Origin: Candidimonas sp. SYP-B2681
GTDB taxonomy: Bacteria > Pseudomonadota > Gammaproteobacteria > Burkholderiales > Burkholderiaceae_B
Assembly (NCBI RefSeq): GCF_003971065.1
Contig: NZ_RYDV01000006.1
Location: forward strand, 248,001-312,000
Reading direction: 5' to 3'
Length of the DNA stretch: 64,000 bases
Every line of letters starts with the position of its first letter. Position 1 is the first letter of the stretch. Positions 33,223-42,078 of this stretch are shown in pieces. The translations under genes were made by a program, and so were the position numbers. The notes under the pieces were generated by a model. The model was not told the DNA's origin, ran no database searches, and saw nothing but the letters and a program-made list of their open reading frames with translations.

Positions 33223-34137
33223 ATGGATGAATTCAAGCACATCAGGACCTTTATCAAGGTGGTGGAAGCAGGCAGCTTCTCTGCCGCGGCTCGTGATGTG
33301 TCGTCCGTGAGTTCAGTAGCGCGACAAGTGAAAGGGCTGGAAGAACAGCTCGGCGTTCGGCTGCTTAATCGCAATACCCGTAACCTTTCGCTGACGGATG
33401 CCGGCCGCCGCTTCTACGAACGTGTGGTGATGATCGCCCGTGATCTTGATAATGCAACAGCAGAGGTAACGTCGCTACAGGACGACGTCAAGGGACTTTT
33501 GCGGGTATCGCTACGCGTTGCCGTCGGCACGACCATCGTTGTACCGGCTCTACCGAAGTTCCTTGCGCAGTATCCCGAACTTCACTTAGAGGTCCTCCTG
33601 ACTGATGAACGCCGCGACCTGATCGCGAACAAGATCAACGTCGCGATGTGGTTAGGCCATATCCCGGACGTCGATATCGTTGCCCGGCGACTGAGCCCCA
33701 GCCGCCGTATCGTGTGCGCTTCGCCCGCATACCTTGAGAAGCACGGGGTTCCCACAGCCCCCGCCGACTTACGCCATCACAGCTGTCTATTATTCACGGC
33801 GCCGTCCTATCGCGGACAATGGAGTTTCACCCGGGAGGGAGTCGTAGAGGAGGTACAGGTGAGCGGAAGTATAAGTTCTGACAATGGTCTGGTCCTGCGG
33901 TCTGCAGGACTGGCCGGGCTCGGGCTAAATGTTTTCCATGAATGGATGGTGCGCGATCTACTTGCCGACGGCCGCATGGTGCGAGTGCTCAGCGATTACA
34001 CCGTCAACCCTCGGCCGGGCGAGGCAGAGCTGAGCGCCGTCTACGCATCAAGCCGTGGATTATCGCGCTCAGTCAGATTGTTTGTTGATTTTCTAGTGGA
34101 AACGTTTGCTGCCGGGTCAGAAGTGCAGAGGCCCTGA
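33223..34137 (+). CDS. LysR-family transcriptional regulator
   Basis: 304-aa regulator with a winged helix-turn-helix at about residues 5-62 (AAARDVSSVSSVARQVKGLE) and a periplasmic-binding-like effector domain from about 90, with the RRIVCASPAYLEKHG stretch common in the CrgA/DsdC-like branch. Divergent from the flavin monooxygenase gene; the shared 199-bp spacer has a T-N11-A dyad. Likely regulator of the monooxygenase and AhpD-like genes. Confidence 0.92.
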   Translation: MDEFKHIRTFIKVVEAGSFSAAARDVSSVSSVARQVKGLEEQLGVRLLNRNTRNLSLTDAGRRFYERVVMIARDLDNATAEVTSLQDDVKGLLRVSLRVAVGTTIVVPALPKFLAQYPELHLEVLLTDERRDLIANKINVAMWLGHIPDVDIVARRLSPSRRIVCASPAYLEKHGVPTAPADLRHHSCLLFTAPSYRGQWSFTREGVVEEVQVSGSISSDNGLVLRSAGLAGLGLNVFHEWMVRDLLADGRMVRVLSDYTVNPRPGEAELSAVYASSRGLSRSVRLFVDFLVETFAAGSEVQRP

Positions 34138-34198
34138 ACCTGGGGCGGAGTGTTTCGCGCACTCAAGGCACGCCTTGCATCGGGCACGCCACACCATC

Positions 34199-35095
34199 CT
34201 ACGTTTGTTGATAGACGCTTGCTGCCACGTCGCAAAAATTGCGGATGGCGGCAGTTTCAGTCAGGGAATTCCAGGCCAACGAAATACCGATGGATGCGCT
34301 CGCAGGAAAATCAGAGAGCGATTTATAAACCAGCTGCTTACTTGTAAAGCGGCGGCTGACCGATGGCACCAGTGCCACACCCAACCCCGCCTCGACAAGA
34401 CCGAGTACGGTCTGGACCTGCACCGCTTCTTGAGATACGCGTGGTGTGAATCCGGACAACTGGCAGGCGTGAATCGCAGCCATGCGCAAGCCCGCAGCAT
34501 CAGACGCCGCATATAAAATGAAATCCTCTTCGGACAAATCCTTGAGCTTTAGCACCGAGCGCGTAGTCAAAGGGTGTGATTTCGGCATAGCGAGAACGAA
34601 ATCTTCGGTTTGCAAGGCCAATAAACGAATGCGCGAAATCGAGGAAACAGGGACGCGCACCACGCCAACGTCCAAACTCTCGTCTTCCAACTTCTGCATG
34701 ATCTGAATGGAAGTCGCTTCCCGTAGTACCAGCTGCACTGCCTGATAGCGCTGCCGAAACTGCGACAAGATAGAGGGCAGAATGGCATGTGTGGCAGAAC
34801 CCACGAAGCCCACCCGCAATACTCCGCCCTCGCCCGTCGACGCGGCAACTGCTGCCTGTTTGAATTGCCCCGCATGGAATAGCGCCCGCCGGGCATCAGC
34901 CAGGGCCGCCTCGCCGCTTTCTGTCAACTTCACGCCGTCCTTTCCGCGTGAGAACAGCGCTACTCCCAATTCTGACTCGAGCTTACGTATTGAGACCGAC
35001 AGCGGTGGCTGAGACATGTGCAGCTTTTCCGCCGCCCGACGAAAGTTCAGGGTTTCAGCAAGAACGACGAATTGCTGTAGATGTCGAAAATCCAT
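34199..35095 (-). CDS. LysR-family transcriptional regulator
   Basis: 298-aa regulator of the BenM/CatM/CbnR-like branch: MDFRHLQQFVVLAETLNF at the start, then AEKLHMSQPPLSVSIRKLE in the recognition region. The ATG at 35095 is preferred on this conserved N-terminus; a GTG four codons earlier (35107) is possible. It follows two acyl-CoA dehydrogenase genes on the same strand. Its upstream region has TTGA-N7-TCAA and repeated TAATATTG elements, one of which recurs in the acyl-CoA dehydrogenase / crotonase spacer (37613-37620), so those genes may be its targets. Confidence 0.9.
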   Translation of the reverse strand: MDFRHLQQFVVLAETLNFRRAAEKLHMSQPPLSVSIRKLESELGVALFSRGKDGVKLTESGEAALADARRALFHAGQFKQAAVAASTGEGGVLRVGFVGSATHAILPSILSQFRQRYQAVQLVLREATSIQIMQKLEDESLDVGVVRVPVSSISRIRLLALQTEDFVLAMPKSHPLTTRSVLKLKDLSEEDFILYAASDAAGLRMAAIHACQLSGFTPRVSQEAVQVQTVLGLVEAGLGVALVPSVSRRFTSKQLVYKSLSDFPASASIGISLAWNSLTETAAIRNFCDVAASVYQQT

Positions 35096-35227
35096 AAGGC
35101 TTGGCACCTAGACGCAATAGTAATATTGAAATGATATCAAAATGATCAATAACAATATTGAGTCCGTACCAGCCCATACGATGACAATGGAGTGCCGCTT
35201 TCAGCCCTTCCAGCGCTTTAGCCGCAT

Positions 35228-36250
35228 TTATTGCCGAACTGACGAGAGCTCTTCGCAAATGAACGACAGCGCGGTGTGTTGCGTTTTCTGCAACAACTGC
35301 GTGCCTATCTGGTTATACCAATAGGTCTCGGTACCGGCCGCAAGCCGCCATTCCCGAAGCCGCCGTGTATATAGCTGCAGGTCGTACTCTTCGGTAATGC
35401 CGATCGCGCCATGCACGGCGTGACCGATATCGGCGATAGGCACCGCCGCTTCACTACAGCGGCTTTTACCAATCGCGGCTCGCATGAGCGTCGGTGCCCA
35501 TCCACGCCCGCTACATGCCAATTGGGCCGCCATGCGTGCCGCCCAAGTACGTTCGGCCATGATACTGATCTGGTTCTGAATCGCCTGAAAACGCCCGATA
35601 TTCTTGCCAAACTGCATTCGTTGATTAGCGTAGTCCAAGGTGAGCTGCAGCACACGATTGGCCGCGCCTGCCAGTAAAGGGGCATAGCTCGCGGCAGCCA
35701 ACCCAGCCAGACTGATGGCGGGCGAATAGTCAGGGACAAGCGTAATCCCCCCCGTCGGCCAACCGGGCCAACGCAAGCTTGCATTCGAACTGCCATAGCC
35801 GGATTCCAAGCGAACCTCAGCAGCGCTGGCTGGCAATAAGACTGTCTTTCCGTCAGTCTGCGTAAGCACCCAAGCCGCCACACGTCCGAACGATACCGCA
35901 TCGGCTTCGATAGCGTCGCCCACCTTTTGCACGCCAAAGCCGGCTATTGCGATGGGCCCCGATGGCGCCCTGATGCCACCCGCGTTCAACCAGGCACGTG
36001 CGAGCATGGTCTGCACAAAAGGAACTGGAACCGCATGCTGGCCCGCCGACAGGAACAGCGGGAAAGCCTGGTCAAGCGACAGGCCTGCCCCATCGGACTC
36101 CTCGGGCAGCAAGGCATCAAGAAAGCCGGAGTCCTCAAGGGCTTGCCAGAGCGAATCGGCACTCCCCCCTTCTTCTATGTCGCGTATGACCTGCGGGGTA
36201 GCAACCTGGGCAAACAGGCGTTCGACCGAATCTGTGAATAAAGTATCCAT
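35228..36250 (-). CDS. Acyl-CoA dehydrogenase-like protein (short subunit)
   Basis: 340-aa acyl-CoA dehydrogenase family flavoprotein. AGGAG precedes the ATG. The N-terminal domain is reduced, and the C-terminal helical domain keeps the flavin-contact RMQFGKNIGRFQAIQ near 220 and HAVHGAIGITEEYDLQLYTRRL near 290. It lacks the ExGTxEIxR end of typical members. Short partner genes like this often form a heterotetramer with an adjacent full-length dehydrogenase; the gene at 36259 is 8 nt upstream, so they are probably two subunits. Substrate acyl-CoA unknown. Confidence 0.88.
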   Translation of the reverse strand: MDTLFTDSVERLFAQVATPQVIRDIEEGGSADSLWQALEDSGFLDALLPEESDGAGLSLDQAFPLFLSAGQHAVPVPFVQTMLARAWLNAGGIRAPSGPIAIAGFGVQKVGDAIEADAVSFGRVAAWVLTQTDGKTVLLPASAAEVRLESGYGSSNASLRWPGWPTGGITLVPDYSPAISLAGLAAASYAPLLAGAANRVLQLTLDYANQRMQFGKNIGRFQAIQNQISIMAERTWAARMAAQLACSGRGWAPTLMRAAIGKSRCSEAAVPIADIGHAVHGAIGITEEYDLQLYTRRLREWRLAAGTETYWYNQIGTQLLQKTQHTALSFICEELSSVRQ

Positions 36251-36258
36251 GACAACTC

Positions 36259-37413
36259 CTAACGCAATCCCAGACCGCGCGCAATGATGCCGCGTAAAAT
36301 TTCACGAGTACCGCCACGCAACGAAAACGAGGGGGCCAGCTGCTCTAGATAAACCAGTGTTCTGCGCAACGATGCTGGAATCGGGGTCTCGGGCGAAGCG
36401 CCCAGCACATCGCCGATAATCCTCGGAATCGCCTGTTCGATTTCTGTACCCAAATCTTTGACCAAGGTGGCTTCAAGGGCCGGATTTTCGCCACGAACGA
36501 GTTTCGCCGTCAACGAAATCGACATCGACCGAAGTACAGCAAGCCATGAAACAATCGCGCCAAGCGCCGCAACGGTATGCGCGTCAGAAATGCCTACATG
36601 CCGGCAATGCAAAAGCCAGCTTTCAAGCAACACCATGCTGGAGTACAGCCTTTCTGGGCCGCTACGCTCGAAGGCCAGTTCGGCATTGACCTGCGCCCAG
36701 CCATCGCCTTCGGTGCCAATCAGGGCATCGGCAGGGCATTGAACATTATCAAAGAACACCTCCGAAAAATGTGCATCGCCTGCCATGTCCTTGATGGGAC
36801 GAACGGTCACACCCGGCAGCTTCAAATCGATAATGATTTGCGAAAGACCCTTGTATCGATCGGCGGTATCGCCTGACGTGCGGACCAGAGCGATCATGTA
36901 ATGCGAATGCTGTGCATTGGTCGTCCAGATCTTGCTGCCATTCAGCGTCCAACCGTGTTCGGTTCGCGTCGCCCGGGTTCTGATGCTGGCAAGATCCGAG
37001 CCGGAGTCAGGTTCACTCATGCCTATACAGAAAAAGGCTTCTGCGTTACTGATGCGGGGCAGATAAAACTGCTTCTGCGCTTCGGTACCATATTTAAGAA
37101 TTAACGGTCCACTTTGCCGATCGGCAATCCAGTGCGCCGAAACCGGTGCGCCTGCTGCAAGAAGCTCTTCCGACAGGACGAAACGCGCGAAGGGACCGTT
37201 ACCCGCACCACCATACTGAGTGGGCAAAGTCAGACCCAGCCATCCGCGTTCTGCCAGGCGGCGGCTGAAGTCTGCATCGAACCCCATCCAGGACCGTGCG
37301 CGGACATCGGGGTCTAAATGGCCTATCGTGTCGTTGAGAAAAATGCGAATTTCAGCGCGCAGCGCTTCATCCTCCGCAGGAATGTCACTGAGCTCAAGCG
37401 TATCGATCATCAT
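36259..37413 (-). CDS. Acyl-CoA dehydrogenase (long subunit)
   Basis: 384-aa acyl-CoA dehydrogenase, FAD-dependent, oxidising an acyl-CoA to its 2,3-enoyl form. CIGMSEPDSGSDLASI near 125 and WTLNGSKIWTTNAQHSHY near 155 are the flavin-binding core. The C-terminal motif reads LRGGTREILRGIIA, with glycine where many family members have the catalytic glutamate of EGT, so the base may lie elsewhere or in the partner, as in known heteromeric dehydrogenases. The start at 37413 (MM) is provisional; a GTG at 37464 is possible and neither has a strong ribosome site. Divergent from the crotonase gene. Confidence 0.88.
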   Translation of the reverse strand: MMIDTLELSDIPAEDEALRAEIRIFLNDTIGHLDPDVRARSWMGFDADFSRRLAERGWLGLTLPTQYGGAGNGPFARFVLSEELLAAGAPVSAHWIADRQSGPLILKYGTEAQKQFYLPRISNAEAFFCIGMSEPDSGSDLASIRTRATRTEHGWTLNGSKIWTTNAQHSHYMIALVRTSGDTADRYKGLSQIIIDLKLPGVTVRPIKDMAGDAHFSEVFFDNVQCPADALIGTEGDGWAQVNAELAFERSGPERLYSSMVLLESWLLHCRHVGISDAHTVAALGAIVSWLAVLRSMSISLTAKLVRGENPALEATLVKDLGTEIEQAIPRIIGDVLGASPETPIPASLRRTLVYLEQLAPSFSLRGGTREILRGIIARGLGLR

Positions 37414-37579
37414 GGCAAGGTATTCTCGTATCAGCGGACCCGGCGCGCGCGAGAATTGCGCCACCCGGATCGGTGGGACTTCAGGCTTTGGCCCCTACTA
37501 TCAACGCTTTATCGTCTACCTGTCTAATATTATTTGTTGAGAAGTCGATACGCATTCAGTATCAACACCCCGCGCACCA

Positions 37580-37600
37580 GCGATATCGTTTAGGTATCGC
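37580..37600. promoter_or_regulatory. Dyad in the acyl-CoA dehydrogenase / crotonase spacer
   Basis: GCGATA-9 nt-TATCGC is a perfect 6-bp dyad between divergent genes. The same AT-rich spacer has AATATTATTT (37526-37535) and its reverse complement AAATAATATT (37610-37619). These are candidate regulator sites. Confidence 0.35.
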
Positions 37601-37761
37601 CCATGAAAAAAATAATATTGGAGCAATATGCACCGAACCCTTACACTCGGCCACATTGAATAAGGCGATATCGCCGGCGGCATTCCCTTCGATGAAGACA
37701 GGCACTTACCGAAGGGCCGGCCATGCACACTAAAAATTCAGAAACTGACGAAGAGCTACCT

Positions 37762-38556
37762 ATGAATTCAATACTGCATTTCGAACAGGACGACCATGGC
37801 ATCGTCACGCTGACCATGGACTACCCACCTACCCGAAACGCCCTGACCGGCAACACGATGGTAGACGCCTATCTGGCAGCATTTCAACGTATTCAGACCG
37901 AGCACACCGCTCGCGCCGTAATCATTACCGCTGCAGGCAGTGTGTTTTCTTCGGGCGGCAGTATCGACGAAATGGAACGCCAGCTTCGGCCGGAATTTGA
38001 AAGCATGGCATTGCGCCATGAGTACCGCGAGGGCATACAGCGACTACCTCTCGCTTTGTACAACCTTGAAGTGCCGACCATCGCCGCCGTCAACGGCCCG
38101 GCGATCGGCGCAGGATTCGATCTAAGCTGTATGTGCGATATCCGCATAGCATCTGAACACGCCAGCTTTGCCGAGAGCTTTGTAAAGCTCGGCATCGTTC
38201 CGGGCGATGGCGGGGCCTGGTTCCTGCCTCGTCTGATTGGCATGTCGCGCGCGGCTGAAATGACCTTGACCGGCGACGCCATCGACGCCCAACAGGCCCT
38301 TGCGTGGGGCTTGGTCTCTAAAGTCGTACCCGCCGATGAATTGCTGAACGAAAGCCGCAAGTTGGCGCGACGCATCGCGGCAAATCCCCCCGAGGCGGTG
38401 CGCATGAGCAAACGACTGCTGCGCGAAGGACAGCACAGCCGCCTTGATTCCTTACTAGAGCTATCTGCTGCGTTCCAGGCCATGGCTCATAAATCCAGGG
38501 ACCACGAGCTTGCGGTGCAAGCGTTCATGGAAAAGCGGTCTAAACCAAAGGCTTGA
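37762..38556 (+). CDS. Enoyl-CoA hydratase/isomerase (crotonase family)
   Basis: 264-aa crotonase-fold protein. The ATG at 37762 is chosen over an upstream frame because MNSILHFEQDDHGIVTLTMD matches the family start. The oxyanion-hole stretches FSSGGSIDEM near 67 and NGPAIGAGFDLSC near 108 are intact. At the first catalytic position of true hydratases (QPE of rat enoyl-CoA hydratase) this protein has ESF, aligning phenylalanine with the glutamate; the second glutamate (RAAEMTLTG) is kept. It may be an isomerase or another crotonase rather than a hydratase. Next to two acyl-CoA dehydrogenases, so a beta-oxidation-like step is likely. Confidence 0.88.
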   Translation: MNSILHFEQDDHGIVTLTMDYPPTRNALTGNTMVDAYLAAFQRIQTEHTARAVIITAAGSVFSSGGSIDEMERQLRPEFESMALRHEYREGIQRLPLALYNLEVPTIAAVNGPAIGAGFDLSCMCDIRIASEHASFAESFVKLGIVPGDGGAWFLPRLIGMSRAAEMTLTGDAIDAQQALAWGLVSKVVPADELLNESRKLARRIAANPPEAVRMSKRLLREGQHSRLDSLLELSAAFQAMAHKSRDHELAVQAFMEKRSKPKA

Positions 38557-38756
38557 TGCAGTCACGCCCATACCGCTTCACCAGCCGCTGTGGATCCAGT
38601 GGCTATGAAGCGTCTGGGCCACACCATCACGCTCCGGCAGCGGCAATGCGAGCTTACGGCTCAGGCAGTAAAATGCGGGTTTACCCGTAGCCAGATCGAT
38701 TCCCTGCCCTTGCAGAACTCGCATCAAAGGCCTTAACTGCAACCGTTGCCCAAACC

Positions 38757-39995
38757 ATGTCTCAGCTCACACCCAAAGCCAAGCCACCTTCCGTCGGCTT
38801 GGTCATATTCGCACTGGCGATAGGCGCATTCGCCATCGGAACCACCGAATTCGCCACGATGAGCTTGCTGCCGTACTTCGCCAAGGATCTGCAAATTGAT
38901 GCGCCGACGGCAGGTCACGTGATCAGCGCCTACGCATTAGGCGTGGTCGTGGGGGCCCCGATCTTGACCGTACTGACAGCACGCATCCCACGCCGTACGC
39001 TATTGCTCTGGCTAATGGCGATGTTCGCCCTGTTCAACGGTTTGTCTGCCTTTGCGCCGACTTACGAATGGCTGCTGGTCCTGCGCTTTTTAAGCGGGCT
39101 GCCGCACGGCGCCTACTTTGGCATTGCATCGCTGCTCGCCGTGTCGCTGGTACCTCTCAATAAACGCAATCAGGCGGTCGGGCGAATGTTTCTGGGCTTG
39201 ACCGTCGCCACCATTATTGGTGTCCCGTTCGCTAACTGGCTGGGGCATGCAATCGGCTGGCGCTGGGGATTTGGACTGGTGGCCGCGACAGGTTTGCTGA
39301 CCGTGGCGCTGATCGCCAGACTGGCCCCCAACACCCCGGCCTCTCCCGGTGCCAGTCCGCTGCGTGAACTGGGAGCGCTCAAGCATGGGCAAGTGTGGCT
39401 GACGCTCGCGGTTGGCGCGATTGGCTTTGGTGGTCTGTTTGCTGTCTATACGTACCTGGCCGACACCTTATTGCTGGTCACGCGCGTGTCTCCTGGCTTG
39501 GTCCCACTGGTGCTCGGCATTTTTGGTGTGGGTATGACCCTCGGCAACATTGTCGTGCCCTGGTTTGCCGATCGTGCCCTCATGCCTACGGCTGCGGGCT
39601 TATTGCTCTGGAGCGCTGCCGCCTCGGCCCTCTTTACCGTGACGGCCGGGAATATATGGGGAATCTCGATCACCGTCTTTTTGATCGGAATAGGTGGCGC
39701 ACTGGGTACCGTGCTGCAAACCCGGCTGATGGACGTCGCAAAAAACGCACAAGGCCTGGCTGCGGCGTTGAATCACTCGGCATTCAATTTCGCCAACGCG
39801 CTCGGGCCGCTACTGGGCGGTATGGCCATCGCCCGCGGCTACGGATGGACATCACCTGGCTGGGTGGGCGCCCTTTTGGCCCTGGGCGGTTTTGTATTGC
39901 TCCTGCTATCAGTCTGGCTCGATCGCGCGCATCGAGCAACGTCAAGGGTGATACCCGGGATGGCCCTGCCCGCCATGGAAGTAAAGGAGCGCTAG
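38757..39995 (+). CDS. MFS transporter (DHA1 family, AraJ/NepI-like exporter)
   Basis: 412-aa major facilitator with twelve hydrophobic segments. The first helix carries GTTEFATMSLLPYFAKDL, typical of the AraJ/YdhP/NepI exporters. The loop 2-3 motif is degenerate (LTARIPRRTLLLW). No strong ribosome site precedes the ATG. It ends 19 bp from the convergent comC gene. Substrate unknown; drug/metabolite export is the family role. Confidence 0.92.
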   Translation: MSQLTPKAKPPSVGLVIFALAIGAFAIGTTEFATMSLLPYFAKDLQIDAPTAGHVISAYALGVVVGAPILTVLTARIPRRTLLLWLMAMFALFNGLSAFAPTYEWLLVLRFLSGLPHGAYFGIASLLAVSLVPLNKRNQAVGRMFLGLTVATIIGVPFANWLGHAIGWRWGFGLVAATGLLTVALIARLAPNTPASPGASPLRELGALKHGQVWLTLAVGAIGFGGLFAVYTYLADTLLLVTRVSPGLVPLVLGIFGVGMTLGNIVVPWFADRALMPTAAGLLLWSAAASALFTVTAGNIWGISITVFLIGIGGALGTVLQTRLMDVAKNAQGLAAALNHSAFNFANALGPLLGGMAIARGYGWTSPGWVGALLALGGFVLLLLSVWLDRAHRATSRVIPGMALPAMEVKER

Positions 39996-40014
39996 GCGCG
40001 CTGATCTGGCAGAG

Positions 40015-41007
40015 TCAGGCATAAAGTTCTTGAATGACGGCATCGGAGACTTCTATGCCACCCGCAGCCGAGCAAGCGGCAAGCTGCAAGCGGCGAGCAC
40101 CCGGGATCCGCACCTGTTCATCCGCAAGCATCGCCTCGATAAGCGCTTCCACCCGTTCAAAATAGACGTCGGTGCCGGCCAGGGCCGACGGGTCGATAAC
40201 CAGGAATACGTGGCCCAAGTTAGGCCGGTTTCCTTCAGGACTGAAAAAGGAATCGGCTTCATAAGAAAACGCCGCGCCAGTCAGGGACACACACAGCAGC
40301 TCCACCATCAGCGCGAGCATTGCCCCCTTCACCCCGCCGACCGGGCACATCATGCCGTCCATCCCAGCTTTAGGGTCCGTGGTCGGATTGCCATCTTTGT
40401 CCAACGCCCACCCCAGCGGAATCGAACGGCCTTCGCGCGCAGCCACCATTAGCTTGCCGCGCGCGACCTCGGATAAAGAAAGGTCTATGCTGACCGCATC
40501 GCCATCGCGGCGAGGAAACGCAGCGGCAACAGGATTGGTGCCGAACAGGGCACGCGTGCCGCCTGGCGCGGGCATGGCCGCAGGCGAGTTGCTGAATGCG
40601 AATCCCACCATGCCGGCTTGCGCCGCAGCCTGCAGATGCATCGCGGCCACGCCAAAGTGATGACTGCGTGTCACCCCGGCAAAACCGACAGCGTATTGAC
40701 GCGCGCGGCTGATGGCCTCGTGCATGGCCAGCTCGCAAGCCGGGAAGGCCAGGCCATCATCGCCGTCAATCAAGACACCCGCTCCGCGCTGGGCACGGAT
40801 AATAGGAACGGCATCACCTTTGACTCGTCCGCTGCGCAGGTGCGCCGCATACTGACCGGCCCGCGCCAAGCCGTGCGAACTCATTCCCTGGGCCTCTGCC
40901 GCGACCAGCGCCCGAGCAGTGCTAAGGGCCATTTTCGGTGAAGCGCCGGCTCGTTCCAACGCCTTGGCTACCTGCGAAACGAGTGAATCGATTGTGTGCA
41001 ACGCCAT
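40015..41007 (-). CDS. comC: (R)-sulfolactate dehydrogenase ComC (Ldh_2 / malate-L-lactate dehydrogenase family)
   Basis: 330-aa NAD(P)-dependent 2-hydroxyacid dehydrogenase of the Ldh_2 family: AAEAQGMSSHGLARAGQY near 53, TRSHHFGVAAMH near 113 with the catalytic histidine region, and LFGTNPVAAAFP near 155. AGGAAGG precedes the ATG. The family includes ComC, which interconverts sulfopyruvate and (R)-sulfolactate. The assignment rests on the neighbours SlcC and SuyAB, the known bifurcated sulfolactate pathway; without them it could be a lactate, malate or ureidoglycolate dehydrogenase. Confidence 0.85.
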   Translation of the reverse strand: MALHTIDSLVSQVAKALERAGASPKMALSTARALVAAEAQGMSSHGLARAGQYAAHLRSGRVKGDAVPIIRAQRGAGVLIDGDDGLAFPACELAMHEAISRARQYAVGFAGVTRSHHFGVAAMHLQAAAQAGMVGFAFSNSPAAMPAPGGTRALFGTNPVAAAFPRRDGDAVSIDLSLSEVARGKLMVAAREGRSIPLGWALDKDGNPTTDPKAGMDGMMCPVGGVKGAMLALMVELLCVSLTGAAFSYEADSFFSPEGNRPNLGHVFLVIDPSALAGTDVYFERVEALIEAMLADEQVRIPGARRLQLAACSAAGGIEVSDAVIQELYA

Positions 41008-41053
41008 TCTGCCTTCCTCTTTATCTATTTGAAACGGGCCTGACCCCGAAGAT

Positions 41054-41980
41054 TTAGTTGTTTAAGGATTTAGCGACTTCGTCGGCGATCATCTGGCTGA
41101 CGCGCTGGTTGGATTCGGCCGTAACACCGGCAATATGCGGCGTCAGGATCAAATTGGGTACGTCAGCAAAATGATTCTCGGCCGTGAGAGGTTCGTCGCT
41201 AAAGACGTCCAGCGCGGCCCCCGCCAGCCTGCCTTCTTTCAGCGCCATGGCCAGCGCGGCCTCGTCTACGATGCCGCCCCGCGCGGTATTGATGAGTACG
41301 GCATCGGGTCTCATCCTGGCAATGGTTTCAGCATCGAACAGATTGCGCGTACTGTCGACGAGCGGAACGTGAAGGCTCACGACGTGCGCCTGATCCAGCA
41401 ATTGGCTCAAGTCGACGGGTTGCACGCCGGCTTCGTCCCACACAGGCGAAGCTGCGGAAACGCCGGGATCGTGGGCAATGACCGTAAAGCCCAAGCCCTG
41501 CGCCAGACTGGCCGTGAGTCGCCCGATACCGCCGAAACCCACCAAACCCAATACCTTACCGCCAGACTCATGCCCTTCGGAGAACTGGTTGCGTGGCCAT
41601 GACCCCTGTGCCATTTGTGAGCTTGAAAGGAAACTCCGGCGCAGCAGCATCATTGCCGACACAATGACATATTCGGCCACGGCTCGTGCATTCGCCCCAG
41701 TGGCGGGTATTACCTTGATGTTTCGGCTGGCGCAGGCCTGCACATCGATATTGTCCAAGCCTACCCCCAGGCGCCCCACCACCTTGATACGGGGTGCCTC
41801 GGCCAGCAAGCTGGAATGAACCTGAGTGCGATTGCGCACAATCAAGCCATGCGCGTCTGTCAAAGCCCTGCGCAACGCATCGGGCTGATCGACCAATGCA
41901 GGATCGTAAACCACATCAAAATTGCGCTGCAATTGCGCCACTGCCGCCGCACCCATGAACTCGGAAATAATAATTTTCAT
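41054..41980 (-). CDS. slcC: (S)-sulfolactate dehydrogenase SlcC (D-2-hydroxyacid dehydrogenase family)
   Basis: 308-aa NAD-dependent dehydrogenase of the phosphoglycerate-dehydrogenase fold. The cofactor motif GLVGFGGIGRL is near 142-152, the substrate arginine is in INTARGGIVDE near 232, and the catalytic histidine is in LTPHIAGVT near 284. AGGGAGA precedes the ATG. In characterised racemic sulfolactate degraders SlcC oxidises (S)-sulfolactate to sulfopyruvate, which ComC reduces to the (R) form for SuyAB. It starts 98 nt downstream of the gntR stop with its own promoter (TTGACA at 42028-42033). Confidence 0.85.
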   Translation of the reverse strand: MKIIISEFMGAAAVAQLQRNFDVVYDPALVDQPDALRRALTDAHGLIVRNRTQVHSSLLAEAPRIKVVGRLGVGLDNIDVQACASRNIKVIPATGANARAVAEYVIVSAMMLLRRSFLSSSQMAQGSWPRNQFSEGHESGGKVLGLVGFGGIGRLTASLAQGLGFTVIAHDPGVSAASPVWDEAGVQPVDLSQLLDQAHVVSLHVPLVDSTRNLFDAETIARMRPDAVLINTARGGIVDEAALAMALKEGRLAGAALDVFSDEPLTAENHFADVPNLILTPHIAGVTAESNQRVSQMIADEVAKSLNN

Positions 41981-42003
41981 GTTGTCTCCCTGTTATGGAG
42001 CAG

Positions 42004-42033
42004 ATCGTATCCGGCCCCTCCACACCATGTCAA
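42004..42033 (-). promoter_or_regulatory. slcC-comC promoter
   Basis: On the minus strand TTGACA (42033-42028, six of six) is followed by 18 nt and TACGAT (42009-42004, four of six). It lies 4 nt past a 14-bp operator shared with the suyA promoter. Confidence 0.6.
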
Positions 42034-42037
42034 CTAA

Positions 42038-42051
42038 ATGATATATATGAT
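42038..42051 (-). promoter_or_regulatory. GntR operator copy at slcC
   Basis: Minus-strand ATCATATATATCAT matches the suyA operator ATCATCTAGATGAT at 11 of 14 positions and sits the same 4 nt upstream of a perfect -35 box. The GntR protein encoded next to it is the likely binder. Confidence 0.6.
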
Positions 42052-42078
42052 GTGAAATACGGAAGAGACATTCAACGA

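Noticed and set aside
38578-38757. Minus-strand frame of about 60 codons ending HSHWIHSGW, perhaps the tail of a lost regulator divergent from the MFS gene
   Set aside because: No family recognised, mediocre codon pattern and no start; a BLASTX of this gap would decide.
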